Origin: Vulgatibacter incomptus_A
GTDB lineage: Bacteria > Myxococcota > Myxococcia > Myxococcales > Vulgatibacteraceae
NCBI GenBank assembly: GCA_040391605.1
Contig: JBEBXK010000007.1
Coordinates: forward strand, 1-64,000
Direction of reading: 5' to 3'
DNA: 64,000 nucleotides
Under the pieces are notes generated by a model. The model did no database searches, had not been told where the DNA came from, and saw nothing but the letters and a program-made list of their open reading frames with translations. Below are positions 7,834 through 16,460 of the stretch, one piece after another; position 1 is the stretch's first letter, and each line of letters begins with the position of its first letter. The position numbers and the translations under genes are program-made.

Positions 7834-9405
7834 TTGGAAACCCTGCTCAAACAGCTGCGGGAGCTCCCTGCGAAGTTCCAGGCGCTCCCCTCCGTGGCGC
7901 GACTGGCCATCGCCGGCGTCGCCTTGCTCGTGATCGGACTCGCCGTCGCGCAGTCCTTGAACGTGAAGGGAGACGATTTCCAATACGCCTTCACCAACCT
8001 GGCGCCAGAGGACGGCGCCGAGGTCGGGGCGCAGCTCAAGGCCGCCGGGATCCCCTTTCGCCTGGACGCGGGCGGGACCGCCCTCGCCGTCCCCGCCGAG
8101 AAGGTCTACGACACGAGGCTCCTCCTCGCCGCCGCCGGTCTCCCCCGCGGCGCCGGGGTGGGCTTCGAGCTCTTCGATCGCGGCGACATCGGCGTCTCGG
8201 AGTTCACGCAGCGTGTAAACCTGCGGCGGGCCATCGAAGGAGAGCTGGCCCGAACCATCGGCAGCCTCTCCGAGGTGCGCTCGGCGAGGGTGCACGTCTC
8301 GTTGGGAGAGCGGGGCCTCTACCGCGACGAGGATCGCAGCTCCTCCGCCTCGGTGGTGCTGAACCTGCGGCAGGGCCGCTCCCTCGGGGAGCGAGAGCTC
8401 GCGGGGATCCGCCACCTGATCTCCGCCGCGGTGCCGGGCCTCGCCAACGAGGACGTCACCGTGGTCGACGGCCGCGGCAGGGTCCTCGGTGGGAAGGACG
8501 GCTGGGGTGTCGGCTTCCAGGAGCGGGAGCTGGAGCGCGATCTGGAGCAGCGGCTGATCGGCCTCCTCGAGCCGGCGGTGGGGGCGGGCGCCGTGGTGGC
8601 GCGGGCGACGGTGGTCCTCGACGCTTCGGAGGTCCACACCACTAGTGAGACCTTCGATCCGGAGTCCGCCGTGGTCCGCAGCGAGCGGCAGCTCACCCAG
8701 GAGCAGGCCCAGACCCAGCCAAGCTCCGGAGGGATCGCCGGCGCCGCGGCGAATCAGCCCCTGGGCCCCGTGGCGACCAACCAGGCCCAGGCCGGCTCGA
8801 CCTCCAACATGGAGGATCAGACCCGGAACTACGAGGTGAGCAAGACGGTCACGCAGACCGCGGTGAAGGCGCCGCGGGTGCAGCGCCTCTCGGTGGCGGT
8901 GATCGTCGACGGCGTCGACGGGCTGCCCCGGCCGGCGGAGGAGGTCGCGCGGCTGGGCGAGCTCGCCAAGCGCGCGGTCGGCTTCGACGTCAGGCGAGGC
9001 GACCAGCTCGACATCTCCAGCGTGGTCTTCACCGCCTCGGGCGACGAGGCGCCCCTCCCTGACGAGCCCGGCTGGAGAGAGGTGCCCAAGCCGATCTGGC
9101 TCGTGGCCGCCGCCGGCCTGCTCCTCCTGCTGCTGATCGCCGCCGCCTTCGCCCTGCTGCGCCGGCGCCGCCTCACCGGGGTGGTGCTGCCCCCCTTTCG
9201 GCCCGGCGTGACCCTGGCCGAGCTGGAGGCCATCGCGGAGGGCAGCCTCCCGAAGCCCGCCGCGATGCAGGCTCCGGCGCAGCCCGCCCTGATGGATCCC
9301 GAGCTGGCGCTGCGCGACCGCGCGCGGGAGCTGGCCAGCCGGGATCCGGCCCGGGCCGCCCATCTGCTGCGCGCGTGGATCGACCAAGAGACCGAGGCGA
9401 GCTGA
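7834..9405 (+). CDS. fliF: Flagellar MS-ring protein FliF
   Basis: 523 residues from a TTG start; there is no nearby in-frame ATG, and a later start would remove the first membrane helix (about 23-43). The periplasmic ring-building motifs follow (LFDRGDIGVSEFTQRVNLRRAIEGELARTI, SARVHVSLGERGLYRDEDRSSSASVVLNL). The second membrane helix (about 428-448) precedes the cytoplasmic tail that binds FliG. FliF forms the MS ring, on which the export gate and switch assemble. It lies 9 bases after fliE and 6 bases before fliG. Confidence 0.96.
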   Translation: METLLKQLRELPAKFQALPSVARLAIAGVALLVIGLAVAQSLNVKGDDFQYAFTNLAPEDGAEVGAQLKAAGIPFRLDAGGTALAVPAEKVYDTRLLLAAAGLPRGAGVGFELFDRGDIGVSEFTQRVNLRRAIEGELARTIGSLSEVRSARVHVSLGERGLYRDEDRSSSASVVLNLRQGRSLGERELAGIRHLISAAVPGLANEDVTVVDGRGRVLGGKDGWGVGFQERELERDLEQRLIGLLEPAVGAGAVVARATVVLDASEVHTTSETFDPESAVVRSERQLTQEQAQTQPSSGGIAGAAANQPLGPVATNQAQAGSTSNMEDQTRNYEVSKTVTQTAVKAPRVQRLSVAVIVDGVDGLPRPAEEVARLGELAKRAVGFDVRRGDQLDISSVVFTASGDEAPLPDEPGWREVPKPIWLVAAAGLLLLLLIAAAFALLRRRRLTGVVLPPFRPGVTLAELEAIAEGSLPKPAAMQAPAQPALMDPELALRDRARELASRDPARAAHLLRAWIDQETEAS

Positions 9406-9411
9406 GCCGAC

Positions 9412-10464
9412 ATGCCCACCACCCACCAGAGCAGCGAGACCGAAGAGGTCCAGAAGCCGAAGGCGCCGGCGCCTCCCAGCGGGGCCAGGCGGGCGGCTGC
9501 CGTCCTCCTGGGCCTGGGCCATGAGGTGGCGGAGGACGTCTTCCGACTCCTCCGCGAAGACGACGTCCGCAAGATCGCCGTCGGCGCCAAGGAGCTGCGG
9601 CTGGCCCGGGCCGGTGAGGTGCCCGCCGCGCTGCGCAGCTTCGTCGAGTCGATGGAGCGCGTCGGCGGCGAGGTCGGCGCCGGCGAGGAGCTGCTGCGGG
9701 AGCTCACCGAGCGGGCCCACGGCCCCGACCTGGCGCGGCGCGCCTTCGAGGGCGGCCCGATCCTGCTGGAGGCCAACGATCCCCTCGGGCCGATCAGCCT
9801 GGCGGATCCGGAGGCCTTGGGGATGATCCTGATCCGCGAGCATCCCCAAACCACCGCGCTGGTCCTCAGCTCGCTCCCGCCCGAGAAGGCGGCCGACACC
9901 ATGGAGTTTCTGCCGGAGTCTCAGCGGGCGCCGGTGCTGCGTCGGATGACCGCCGTCGAGTCGGTCTCGCCCGAGGTGCTGCAGGAGGTGTCCCGCGCGC
10001 TGAGCGCCGAGCTCAGCGCGGCGGCTGCAGGCGGTCTGCGCCACGTGAACGGCAAGGCCGCTGCCCTGGAGATCCTGCGGCGGACCGCTGGGCCACTCCA
10101 GGCGGAGCTGGTGGCGGAGATCGAGCGGGCGGATCCCAAGCTGGCCGCGGAGCTGCGCACCCGGCTCTTCACCTTCCAGGATCTCGTGAACCTGGGGGAT
10201 CGCGACATCCAGGCGTTGCTGAAGGAGGCCGACACCGGCAGGCTGGCCCTCGCGCTCAAGGGCGCGACGAAGGAGCTCAACGACAAGTTCATCCACAATA
10301 TGTCGAGCCGCGCCGGGCAGATGCTGGTCGATGATCTGGAGGCGATGGGGCCTGTGCGCCTCGCCGTGGTCGAAGAGGCCCAGGGCGAGCTGGTCCGGCT
10401 GGCCCGCGAGCTCGCCGACCAGGGCAAGCTCACCATCGTCTCCGCCTCCGACGAGATGGTTTAA
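9412..10464 (+). CDS. fliG: Flagellar motor switch protein FliG
   Basis: 350 residues, usual length. The middle and C-terminal domains are well conserved: EHPQTTALVLSSLPPEKAA (middle-domain EHPQ motif) and LFTFQDLVNLGDRDIQALLKEAD, followed by the torque helix region (LALALKGATKELNDKFIHNMS). FliG binds the FliF tail, couples to MotA and drives rotation. The N-terminus has about 20 extra charged residues before the first domain. Confidence 0.97.
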   Translation: MPTTHQSSETEEVQKPKAPAPPSGARRAAAVLLGLGHEVAEDVFRLLREDDVRKIAVGAKELRLARAGEVPAALRSFVESMERVGGEVGAGEELLRELTERAHGPDLARRAFEGGPILLEANDPLGPISLADPEALGMILIREHPQTTALVLSSLPPEKAADTMEFLPESQRAPVLRRMTAVESVSPEVLQEVSRALSAELSAAAAGGLRHVNGKAAALEILRRTAGPLQAELVAEIERADPKLAAELRTRLFTFQDLVNLGDRDIQALLKEADTGRLALALKGATKELNDKFIHNMSSRAGQMLVDDLEAMGPVRLAVVEEAQGELVRLARELADQGKLTIVSASDEMV

Positions 10465-10473
10465 GGAGTCGAC

Positions 10474-11322
10474 GTGCGCTCTCTCGACTCGAAGCGGACT
10501 CATCCCGACGACGCCCCCGAGGTCCGTCTCCCTCGCTTCCTCGAGGTGGTTCCGCCAAGGAGCGACCCCGCGCCAGCCCACTTCCCCAGGGAGCGAGAGG
10601 CCGGCGGCCACGCAGCGTCGACGGCGTCGTTTGGCGATGCGACGCAGAGTGATCCGGTCAATGACGTCGACACCAATAGCATCGACGCCTCCGAGGCAGT
10701 GGGCGGCGCGGGCGGTCTCCAGCGGGAGGGGCACGCCCCGAAGATCCCCTTGCCCGGCCGCTGGCCTTCGGCGGGGCATCGCGAGCGTACGGCGGGCGCC
10801 CCGCCCCCAGCGCCTGCCGGCGATTCGCCGGAGGTCGAGGCGCCCAGGGCGACAGGGGCAAGCACATCGCCGCCCTCCACGCGGGACGCCGCGTCCGTCG
10901 CCGCCCTCGCCGCGGCGATCGATCGGCTCCGCATCGAGTCCGAGCGCCTGGCCGAACAGGCCCGGGCCGACGCCCTGGAGATCGGCTTCCAGGTCGCCCG
11001 CCGAATCCTGGAGATCGAGCTCTCCACCAGCCCCGAGCCCCTCTTCGCCCTGGTGCGCTCCGCCGTCCGCCGCGCGGGGACGTCCCGGACCTTGAAGGTG
11101 CGACTCCATCCCATCGATCTCGCGACGATGGAGGCGGGAGGCGGCGCCACCAGGGTGGACGCGCTCGCCGCTGCGCGGATCCAGCTCGTCGGCGACTCCC
11201 TCCTCGAGCGGGGCGACTGCATGATCGAGGCCGACTTCGGGACGGTGGACGGCAGGCTGGACACCCGTCTGGAGGAGTTGAAGCGAGCGGTCTCCTCCAC
11301 CGTCGACGGAGCGCCGACGTGA
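10474..11322 (+). CDS. fliH: Flagellar export apparatus protein FliH
   Basis: 282 residues from a GTG start. The first 150 residues are low-complexity and poorly conserved, as is common in FliH. The C-terminal part is recognisable: helical QARADALEIGFQVARRILEIEL, then a domain ending ERGDCMIEADFGTVDGRLDTRLEELKRAV. FliH holds and restrains the FliI ATPase and links it to the C ring. The position between fliG and fliI, with the fliI GTG overlapping its stop by 4 bases, supports the call. Confidence 0.88.
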   Translation: MRSLDSKRTHPDDAPEVRLPRFLEVVPPRSDPAPAHFPREREAGGHAASTASFGDATQSDPVNDVDTNSIDASEAVGGAGGLQREGHAPKIPLPGRWPSAGHRERTAGAPPPAPAGDSPEVEAPRATGASTSPPSTRDAASVAALAAAIDRLRIESERLAEQARADALEIGFQVARRILEIELSTSPEPLFALVRSAVRRAGTSRTLKVRLHPIDLATMEAGGGATRVDALAAARIQLVGDSLLERGDCMIEADFGTVDGRLDTRLEELKRAVSSTVDGAPT

Positions 11323-12653
11323 GCCTCTTCGATCCCGAGCGCCTGCGCGCGGCCCTCGCCGAGAGCGATCCGCTGGTGGTCCAGGGGCGGATCATCCGCG
11401 CCGCGGGCCTGGTGATGGAGGCGGCGCTGCCCGGTGTGGCAATGGGCACCCAATGTGAGATCCAGGGGGCGGGCAGCAAGACCGTCTCTGCCGAGGTGGT
11501 AGGCTTCAACGGCGGCAGGGCCCTGCTCATGCCCTTCGGGGAGGTTCAGGGGATCGGCGAGGGATCGGTGGTGATCCCCCGGGCGGGGTCCTCGGATCTC
11601 CCGGTGGGCGACGCCCTCCTCGGGCGGGTGGTCGACGGATCGATGCGCCCGATCGACGGGGGGCCGCTGCCCCTGCTACGCCGGAGACTCCCGCTCCAGA
11701 CGAGCCCGCCACCTGCGATGTCGCGGCGACGGATCACCGCGCCGCTCCCCTTGGGGATCCGCGCCCTCGACACCTGCCTCACCCTCGGGGAGGGCCAGCG
11801 GATGGGGATCCTCTCCGGCGCCGGCGTCGGCAAGAGCGTGCTGCTGGGGATGCTCGCGCGGAGCGCCGAGGTGGACGTGGTGGTGGTGGGCCTGGTGGGG
11901 GAGCGGGGGCGAGAGGTCCGGGAGTTCGTCGAGCGCGACATCGGCTCAGGCCTCGCGCGCTCGGTGGTGGTGGTGGCCACCAGCGACGAGCCGCCGCTGA
12001 TCCGGATCCGCGCCGCCATGGCCGCGACCACGGTGGCCGAGTCGTTTCGGGCCCAGGGCAAGCGGGTGCTCCTCCTCCTCGACTCCCTCACCCGGATCGC
12101 GATGGCCCAACGAGAGATCGGCCTGGCCGCAGGGGAGCCGCCGACCTCCAAGGGCTATCCGCCCTCGGTCTTCGCCCTGATGCCCAGGCTCCTGGAGCGC
12201 GCCGGGAACGACTCCGGCACCGGGAGTATCACCGCAATCTACACGGTCCTCGCCGAGGGCGACGACCTCAACGATCCCGTGGTGGACACGGCGAAGTCGA
12301 TCCTCGACGGACACATCGTCCTCTCCCGCAAGCTCGCTGGCGCCGGTCACTTCCCTGCTGTGGACGTCCTGGCCAGCGTGAGCCGAGTGATGACCGAGGT
12401 GGTCTCGCCCGACCACCTCGCCCTGGCGGTGGAGGCGCGGCAGCTCCTCTCCGCGTATCGGGAATCGGCGGATCTGATCGAGGTCGGCGTCTACGCCGCG
12501 GGGACCAACCCGAAGATCGACCGCGCGATCCGCTCCAAGCCTGCCCTCGACGCCTTCCTCCGGCAGGATCCCCAGGAGCGGATGGCGCTGGAGGAGAGCC
12601 TGCGCCGCCTCGCGGCGATCGTCGGTCCAGCCGGGGAGGCGCGCCATGCTTAG
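11319..12653 (+). CDS. fliI: Flagellum-specific export ATPase FliI
   Basis: 444 residues. Walker A GAGVGKS at 167-173, and a Walker B strand (GKRVLLLLDSLTRIAMAQREI) characteristic of the F1-beta-like type III ATPases; a SKGYPPSVFALMPRLLERAG segment is also a family hallmark. It is the hexameric ATPase of the flagellar export apparatus at the inner membrane. GTG start, translationally coupled to fliH. In many genomes fliJ follows; here a MotE-like gene overlaps the fliI end by 8 bases and fliJ lies elsewhere (30492-30935). Confidence 0.98.
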   Translation: MSLFDPERLRAALAESDPLVVQGRIIRAAGLVMEAALPGVAMGTQCEIQGAGSKTVSAEVVGFNGGRALLMPFGEVQGIGEGSVVIPRAGSSDLPVGDALLGRVVDGSMRPIDGGPLPLLRRRLPLQTSPPPAMSRRRITAPLPLGIRALDTCLTLGEGQRMGILSGAGVGKSVLLGMLARSAEVDVVVVGLVGERGREVREFVERDIGSGLARSVVVVATSDEPPLIRIRAAMAATTVAESFRAQGKRVLLLLDSLTRIAMAQREIGLAAGEPPTSKGYPPSVFALMPRLLERAGNDSGTGSITAIYTVLAEGDDLNDPVVDTAKSILDGHIVLSRKLAGAGHFPAVDVLASVSRVMTEVVSPDHLALAVEARQLLSAYRESADLIEVGVYAAGTNPKIDRAIRSKPALDAFLRQDPQERMALEESLRRLAAIVGPAGEARHA

Positions 12654-13545
12654 AAATTGGCTGTCGGCGATCCTCGGAGGATCCGGCCTCGCCCTCGCCT
12701 CGTTCGCGGCCTTCGCGGCGTTGGATCCCCCCCCTCCAAACGCGCCGGAGGCCCCGGCGCTCCCCTCGGCAGCGATGGCCCCCACCCCGGCGCCGATCCC
12801 GCCGTCCCTCCTCGAGCGTGCGCTCCATGAAGAGCTGGCCCAGCGCGGCCGCGCGCGGGAGGAGGAGCGCGCCAGGCTCGAGGCCCTCGCCGCGGAGGTC
12901 GCTCGGGCCCGAGAGGTGCTGCGGGAAGAGACGTTGAAGTTGGAGGAGCTATTACGAAAAGCGCCCACCGCCGTTCCAGGTCCCACAGAGGGCGGCGAGG
13001 GAGCGTCGGACACGCCCCCCGGCGCGGCGGCCACCAAGGGGCGATCCTCCGGCTCCCCAGGTTCCGCTGCAGGCAAGGGGCGGTCTTCGAACTCCCCCGA
13101 CGCCGCTGCCGGCAAGGGGCGTCCCACATCCGCCGGACCCGCCGCAGCCGTAGAGGAGCCAACCCCGGTCGCCGCACCAAGCGCAGCCGGCAAGGCACCA
13201 CCGGCAGCCGCCGTCGCGGCGGAAGCTGCGGGCGCCTCCTCCCATCCGCGCTCCGCCATGGAGGTCGATGGCGAGACAGAGGGCGACTCCACCGACCCTT
13301 CGCCTCGGCTGCCGGGCGGCCTCGACTCCGAGAGGGTCACGAGCCTCGCCAAGGCGCTACGCGGCATGAAGCCTCAGGAGGCCGCTGCGGTGGTCGCCAA
13401 GATCCGGCCGCCCCTGGCGGCGATCCTCCTCGCCCAGATGCGCCCCGCCGACGCCGGCCCGATCCTCGGCAGGCTCCCACCGGATAAGGCCGGGGCCCTC
13501 GTGGACGAGATCGCCCGCCTCCCTCCTCAGGAGCCGCTCCCATGA
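12646..13545 (+). CDS. MotE-like protein with N-terminal membrane segment and C-terminal MgtE-N/FliG-like domain
   Basis: 299 residues. A hydrophobic segment at about 6-25 suggests an inner-membrane anchor or export signal. A coiled coil (about 62-105, with many Glu/Arg) follows, then a long Ala/Pro/Gly linker. The C-terminal 75 residues (VTSLAKALRGMKPQEAAAVVAKIRPPLAAILLAQMRPADAGPILGRLPPDKAGALV) match the helical repeat shared by MgtE N-domains and FliG-like proteins and seen in MotE chaperones. It overlaps fliI by 8 bases and fliK by 4 bases, so it is translated with the export and hook-length genes. MotE proteins assist MotC or stator function in rhizobia; the exact role here is inferred. 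Confidence 0.7.
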   Translation: MLRNWLSAILGGSGLALASFAAFAALDPPPPNAPEAPALPSAAMAPTPAPIPPSLLERALHEELAQRGRAREEERARLEALAAEVARAREVLREETLKLEELLRKAPTAVPGPTEGGEGASDTPPGAAATKGRSSGSPGSAAGKGRSSNSPDAAAGKGRPTSAGPAAAVEEPTPVAAPSAAGKAPPAAAVAAEAAGASSHPRSAMEVDGETEGDSTDPSPRLPGGLDSERVTSLAKALRGMKPQEAAAVVAKIRPPLAAILLAQMRPADAGPILGRLPPDKAGALVDEIARLPPQEPLP

Positions 13546-15758
13546 CCCACTTCGATCTCTCACCACTCTCAGCCGCCGACAGCGCCGCTCTCGATCGACG
13601 GCGCGACACCTCCCCCCGAAGCGAGACGGTCGGAGACTTCGATCCGGCGCTGAGCGCGGCTCTCGCCGAGGCTCGCAACGCGTCGGAGAGGAGTCCGAGC
13701 GTAGAGTCGGGGCAGACTTCCTCCGCCGCGTCGGAGCGGAGCGCGACATCGACCGCTGCTGTGACGCAGGATCAGGAGCCGCCCCTTGCGCCCGATCCCT
13801 CCCGGGCGGAGAGCGGGCGTGCCACGACGGCAGACGCCGCGAGCGCCGCCCGCCCCGACGCGGCCGCTTCCACCGAGGCGCGCCCTACGGATGACAGCGG
13901 CTCCTGGGAATCCACCGCTGACGATGTCGCGATTCTGCAGACGAGCCAAGAGGCTGACACGATCGGCAGAGACGCGGAGCCCGACGATGAGCGCAGCTCG
14001 AGCGCCGAGATCACCCGATCCTCCGGCGCATCGGCCGGCCCTGGGTTCACCGCTGGCGCGTCGACCAGCGTCGGTCACGACACGGGGATCGCCCCTTCGG
14101 AGGGGGAGGACATCGCGGCCCCCGACGCCCTGGATGACGCGAGCGGCGTGGAGAGCGACGGAGGAGGCGCTTCGATGGGGGCGGCGAATCAGGGCGCCGC
14201 CGGCACCGCCCGGGCGGAGGCAGGGGCTCATCCGGACCAGGACGAAGGCGCCGAACGGGGCGAGACCGCGACCCGCCGGTCGCGCGACGTCCCGATCCGC
14301 GCAACGGGTCCCGGTCGGCCCAGGAACATGGCATCGAGGCAGAGCGGAGGTCCGATCGCAGGCACCGATTCAGGACAGCGCAGCGACGAATTCCACGGCG
14401 GCCCTGGACTACGAGGGGAGGCGATCGCTGGCATCGGATGGGGTCGAGGCTCTATCGACGATCCGGTTGGGAGCCGCGACGCCGCCGACGGCCCCGGCCC
14501 GGGACAGCGCCTCGTCCCAGCCCTTGGCGCCCATCCTGGAGCGCGCGGGGATGGCATCCGCGGCGCCGTCCCGGATCGAAGCGGCTCGATTCCCATGATC
14601 AACGCGGAGGCGAGCGCCTCCGACGGCAGTGACGAGACGACATCGGACGCGGGGAAAAAGCACGCGGTGCCTGTCGCCTCCCATCGCAGCGGAGGGAGCG
14701 AACCAAGAGGCATCGCAGCCCGAGGCCGGATGGCCGGACCGGATGCGACCTCTGACCTGGATGCCGCCGGCCTCGCGGCCCCCGACGGCGAAGAGGCAGG
14801 GCGCTCCACCGTCGTGAGAGGTCGCGGCACACCCATGGACGCCCCCTCTCCGCTCGGCGCCGAGGCCCGCGGATCTCCGGCTGAGCGGCGAGCTTCGGAC
14901 GTCCGAGCGATATCGGAGGGCTCGCGGATGGGGAGCGCGCGCCCCGGGGGAGAACGATCGCTCGATCCCACGATCCCGGGGGCTGCAGGCGCAGCCTCGG
15001 AGGGCTCCGACGAGAGCGCATCCCGCCAGCGGATGCCCTCCGACGGCGCCGCGCTCTCGCGCGACACAGCGCCGACCAAGGCGCAGCCGCCGGCGCATCG
15101 AGCAGAGGCGATCTCCACCGCCCAGCCTGCGTCGCAGCTCGCCGGAGGTGCCGGCGCACCGAAGCGCGGCGAGGGAGCCGCCGCCGGGCCTGGGTCCCCC
15201 GCCGTGGCTCCCTCCTCCACCGAGCCCAGCGCCTTCGATCGGGTGCGGGATCGGATGTTCCGCGAAGCCGAGATCCTCGATGGCGGAGAGCCCATCGCCC
15301 TCGGCATCCCCACACCAACAGCGACAGGACCGAGTGCCTCGGCGGGACGCTCCAGCACGCCGGCCTCCCTGCCGCAGGCGCCGATCCTCCCCGCTGACGA
15401 TCTCGGCCTGACGACGGAGGCGGGCGGCGCGAAGCTGCGCATCGCCGAGACCCGAGCAGGCGATCTGAACCTGGATCTGCGGCTGCAGGACGGGAACCTC
15501 GACATCCGCGCCTCAGGGGCTGCCGCGAAGGTCCTCGGCTCCCACGAGGCCGAGCTCCGAATCACCCTCGCCGGCGCCGGCCTCCGCCTCGGGCAGCTGG
15601 ACGTGGATCCCGGGATGGCCGCCCGCGCAGCCGTCGGCCTCGGCGCCGCCGAAGAGCTGCGCAAGCGAGGCCGCGCCGAAGAGAGAGGGACGAAGAAGCC
15701 CAGTCAATCACCGACCTCCGACCCCGAGACGAGAGCCAGCGTCTCCGTGAAGGCCTGA
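13542..15758 (+). CDS. fliK: Probable flagellar hook-length control protein FliK, very long and low-complexity
   Basis: 738 residues, well above the usual 400-600. The first 590 residues are Ala/Gly/Ser/Asp/Arg-rich and look disordered, as expected for the ruler part. The C-terminal region has FliK_C character (LRIAETRAGDLNLDLRLQDGNLDIRASGAAAKVLGSHEAELRITLAGAGLRLGQLDV), the part that touches FlhB to switch export specificity. Placement between the MotE-like gene and flgD fits. The call rests on the C-terminus and position; the N-terminal part matches nothing I recognise. Confidence 0.75.
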   Translation: MTHFDLSPLSAADSAALDRRRDTSPRSETVGDFDPALSAALAEARNASERSPSVESGQTSSAASERSATSTAAVTQDQEPPLAPDPSRAESGRATTADAASAARPDAAASTEARPTDDSGSWESTADDVAILQTSQEADTIGRDAEPDDERSSSAEITRSSGASAGPGFTAGASTSVGHDTGIAPSEGEDIAAPDALDDASGVESDGGGASMGAANQGAAGTARAEAGAHPDQDEGAERGETATRRSRDVPIRATGPGRPRNMASRQSGGPIAGTDSGQRSDEFHGGPGLRGEAIAGIGWGRGSIDDPVGSRDAADGPGPGQRLVPALGAHPGARGDGIRGAVPDRSGSIPMINAEASASDGSDETTSDAGKKHAVPVASHRSGGSEPRGIAARGRMAGPDATSDLDAAGLAAPDGEEAGRSTVVRGRGTPMDAPSPLGAEARGSPAERRASDVRAISEGSRMGSARPGGERSLDPTIPGAAGAASEGSDESASRQRMPSDGAALSRDTAPTKAQPPAHRAEAISTAQPASQLAGGAGAPKRGEGAAAGPGSPAVAPSSTEPSAFDRVRDRMFREAEILDGGEPIALGIPTPTATGPSASAGRSSTPASLPQAPILPADDLGLTTEAGGAKLRIAETRAGDLNLDLRLQDGNLDIRASGAAAKVLGSHEAELRITLAGAGLRLGQLDVDPGMAARAAVGLGAAEELRKRGRAEERGTKKPSQSPTSDPETRASVSVKA

Positions 15759-15760
15759 AA

Positions 15761-16423
15761 ATGAACCTCTCTTCGATCCACTCACGCCCCGCCGCCGCCG
15801 CCGCCGACGAGAGCGGCGGTGGCACCACCCTGGGCAAGGACGAGTTCGTCAAGCTCCTGATGGCGCAGCTCGGCAACCAGGATCCCACCAGCCCCATGGA
15901 CAGCCAGGCCTTCGTGGCCCAGCTCGCGCAGTTCGCCAGCATCGAGCAGCTCCAGGGGATCGGGGGGAGGCTCGACTCGCTCCTCCTCGCCCAAGCCGCG
16001 AGCAACCAGACCAGCACCGCCTCGCTCGTAGGCCGCGAGATCGTCTACCGCACCGACAAGGTGCAGCTCGCGGAGGCCGGCGCCCCCACGCCGCTGCTGG
16101 CGGAGCTCTCCGGGCCGGCCTCGAGCGTGACCGTCACCATCACCGACTCCAGCGGGAAGGTCGTCCGGACCGTGCGCCTGGGCGCCGCGGAGAAGGGCGC
16201 CTTCGACTTCGTCTGGGACGGCCTCGACGATCGAGGGCAGCCCCTGACCGCAGGCGAGTACAAGGTCCGCGTCGCCGCAGCGGACGAGAACGGCAAGAAC
16301 GTCGCTGTCGAGCAGCGCGCCCGCGCGATCGCGGCCGGGGTCTCCTTCGAGAACGGATTCCCCGAGCTGATCGTGAACGGAGCGAAGATCAACCTCTCCG
16401 AAGTCGTCGAGATCCACCAGTGA
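15761..16423 (+). CDS. flgD: Flagellar hook-capping protein FlgD
   Basis: 220 residues. The N-terminal motif LGKDEFVKLLMAQLGNQDPTSPMDSQAFVAQLAQFASIEQL is diagnostic, and a FlgD Ig-like domain follows (VTITDSSGKVVRTVRLGAAEKGAFDFVWDGLDDRGQPL). FlgD caps the growing hook while FlgE subunits are added. It starts 2 bases after fliK and 37 bases before flgE. Confidence 0.96.
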   Translation: MNLSSIHSRPAAAAADESGGGTTLGKDEFVKLLMAQLGNQDPTSPMDSQAFVAQLAQFASIEQLQGIGGRLDSLLLAQAASNQTSTASLVGREIVYRTDKVQLAEAGAPTPLLAELSGPASSVTVTITDSSGKVVRTVRLGAAEKGAFDFVWDGLDDRGQPLTAGEYKVRVAAADENGKNVAVEQRARAIAAGVSFENGFPELIVNGAKINLSEVVEIHQ

Positions 16424-16460
16424 AGCAAAGCCCCGCCCAAGCGCGGGAAAGGAACGTGCC

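Noticed and set aside
7684..11109. Very long open frame on the minus strand opposite fliE-fliH
   Set aside because: It mirrors strongly conserved flagellar genes on the plus strand, has an amino-acid composition typical of antisense reading in GC-rich DNA, and shows no domain. The same holds for the minus frame at 25170-28790.
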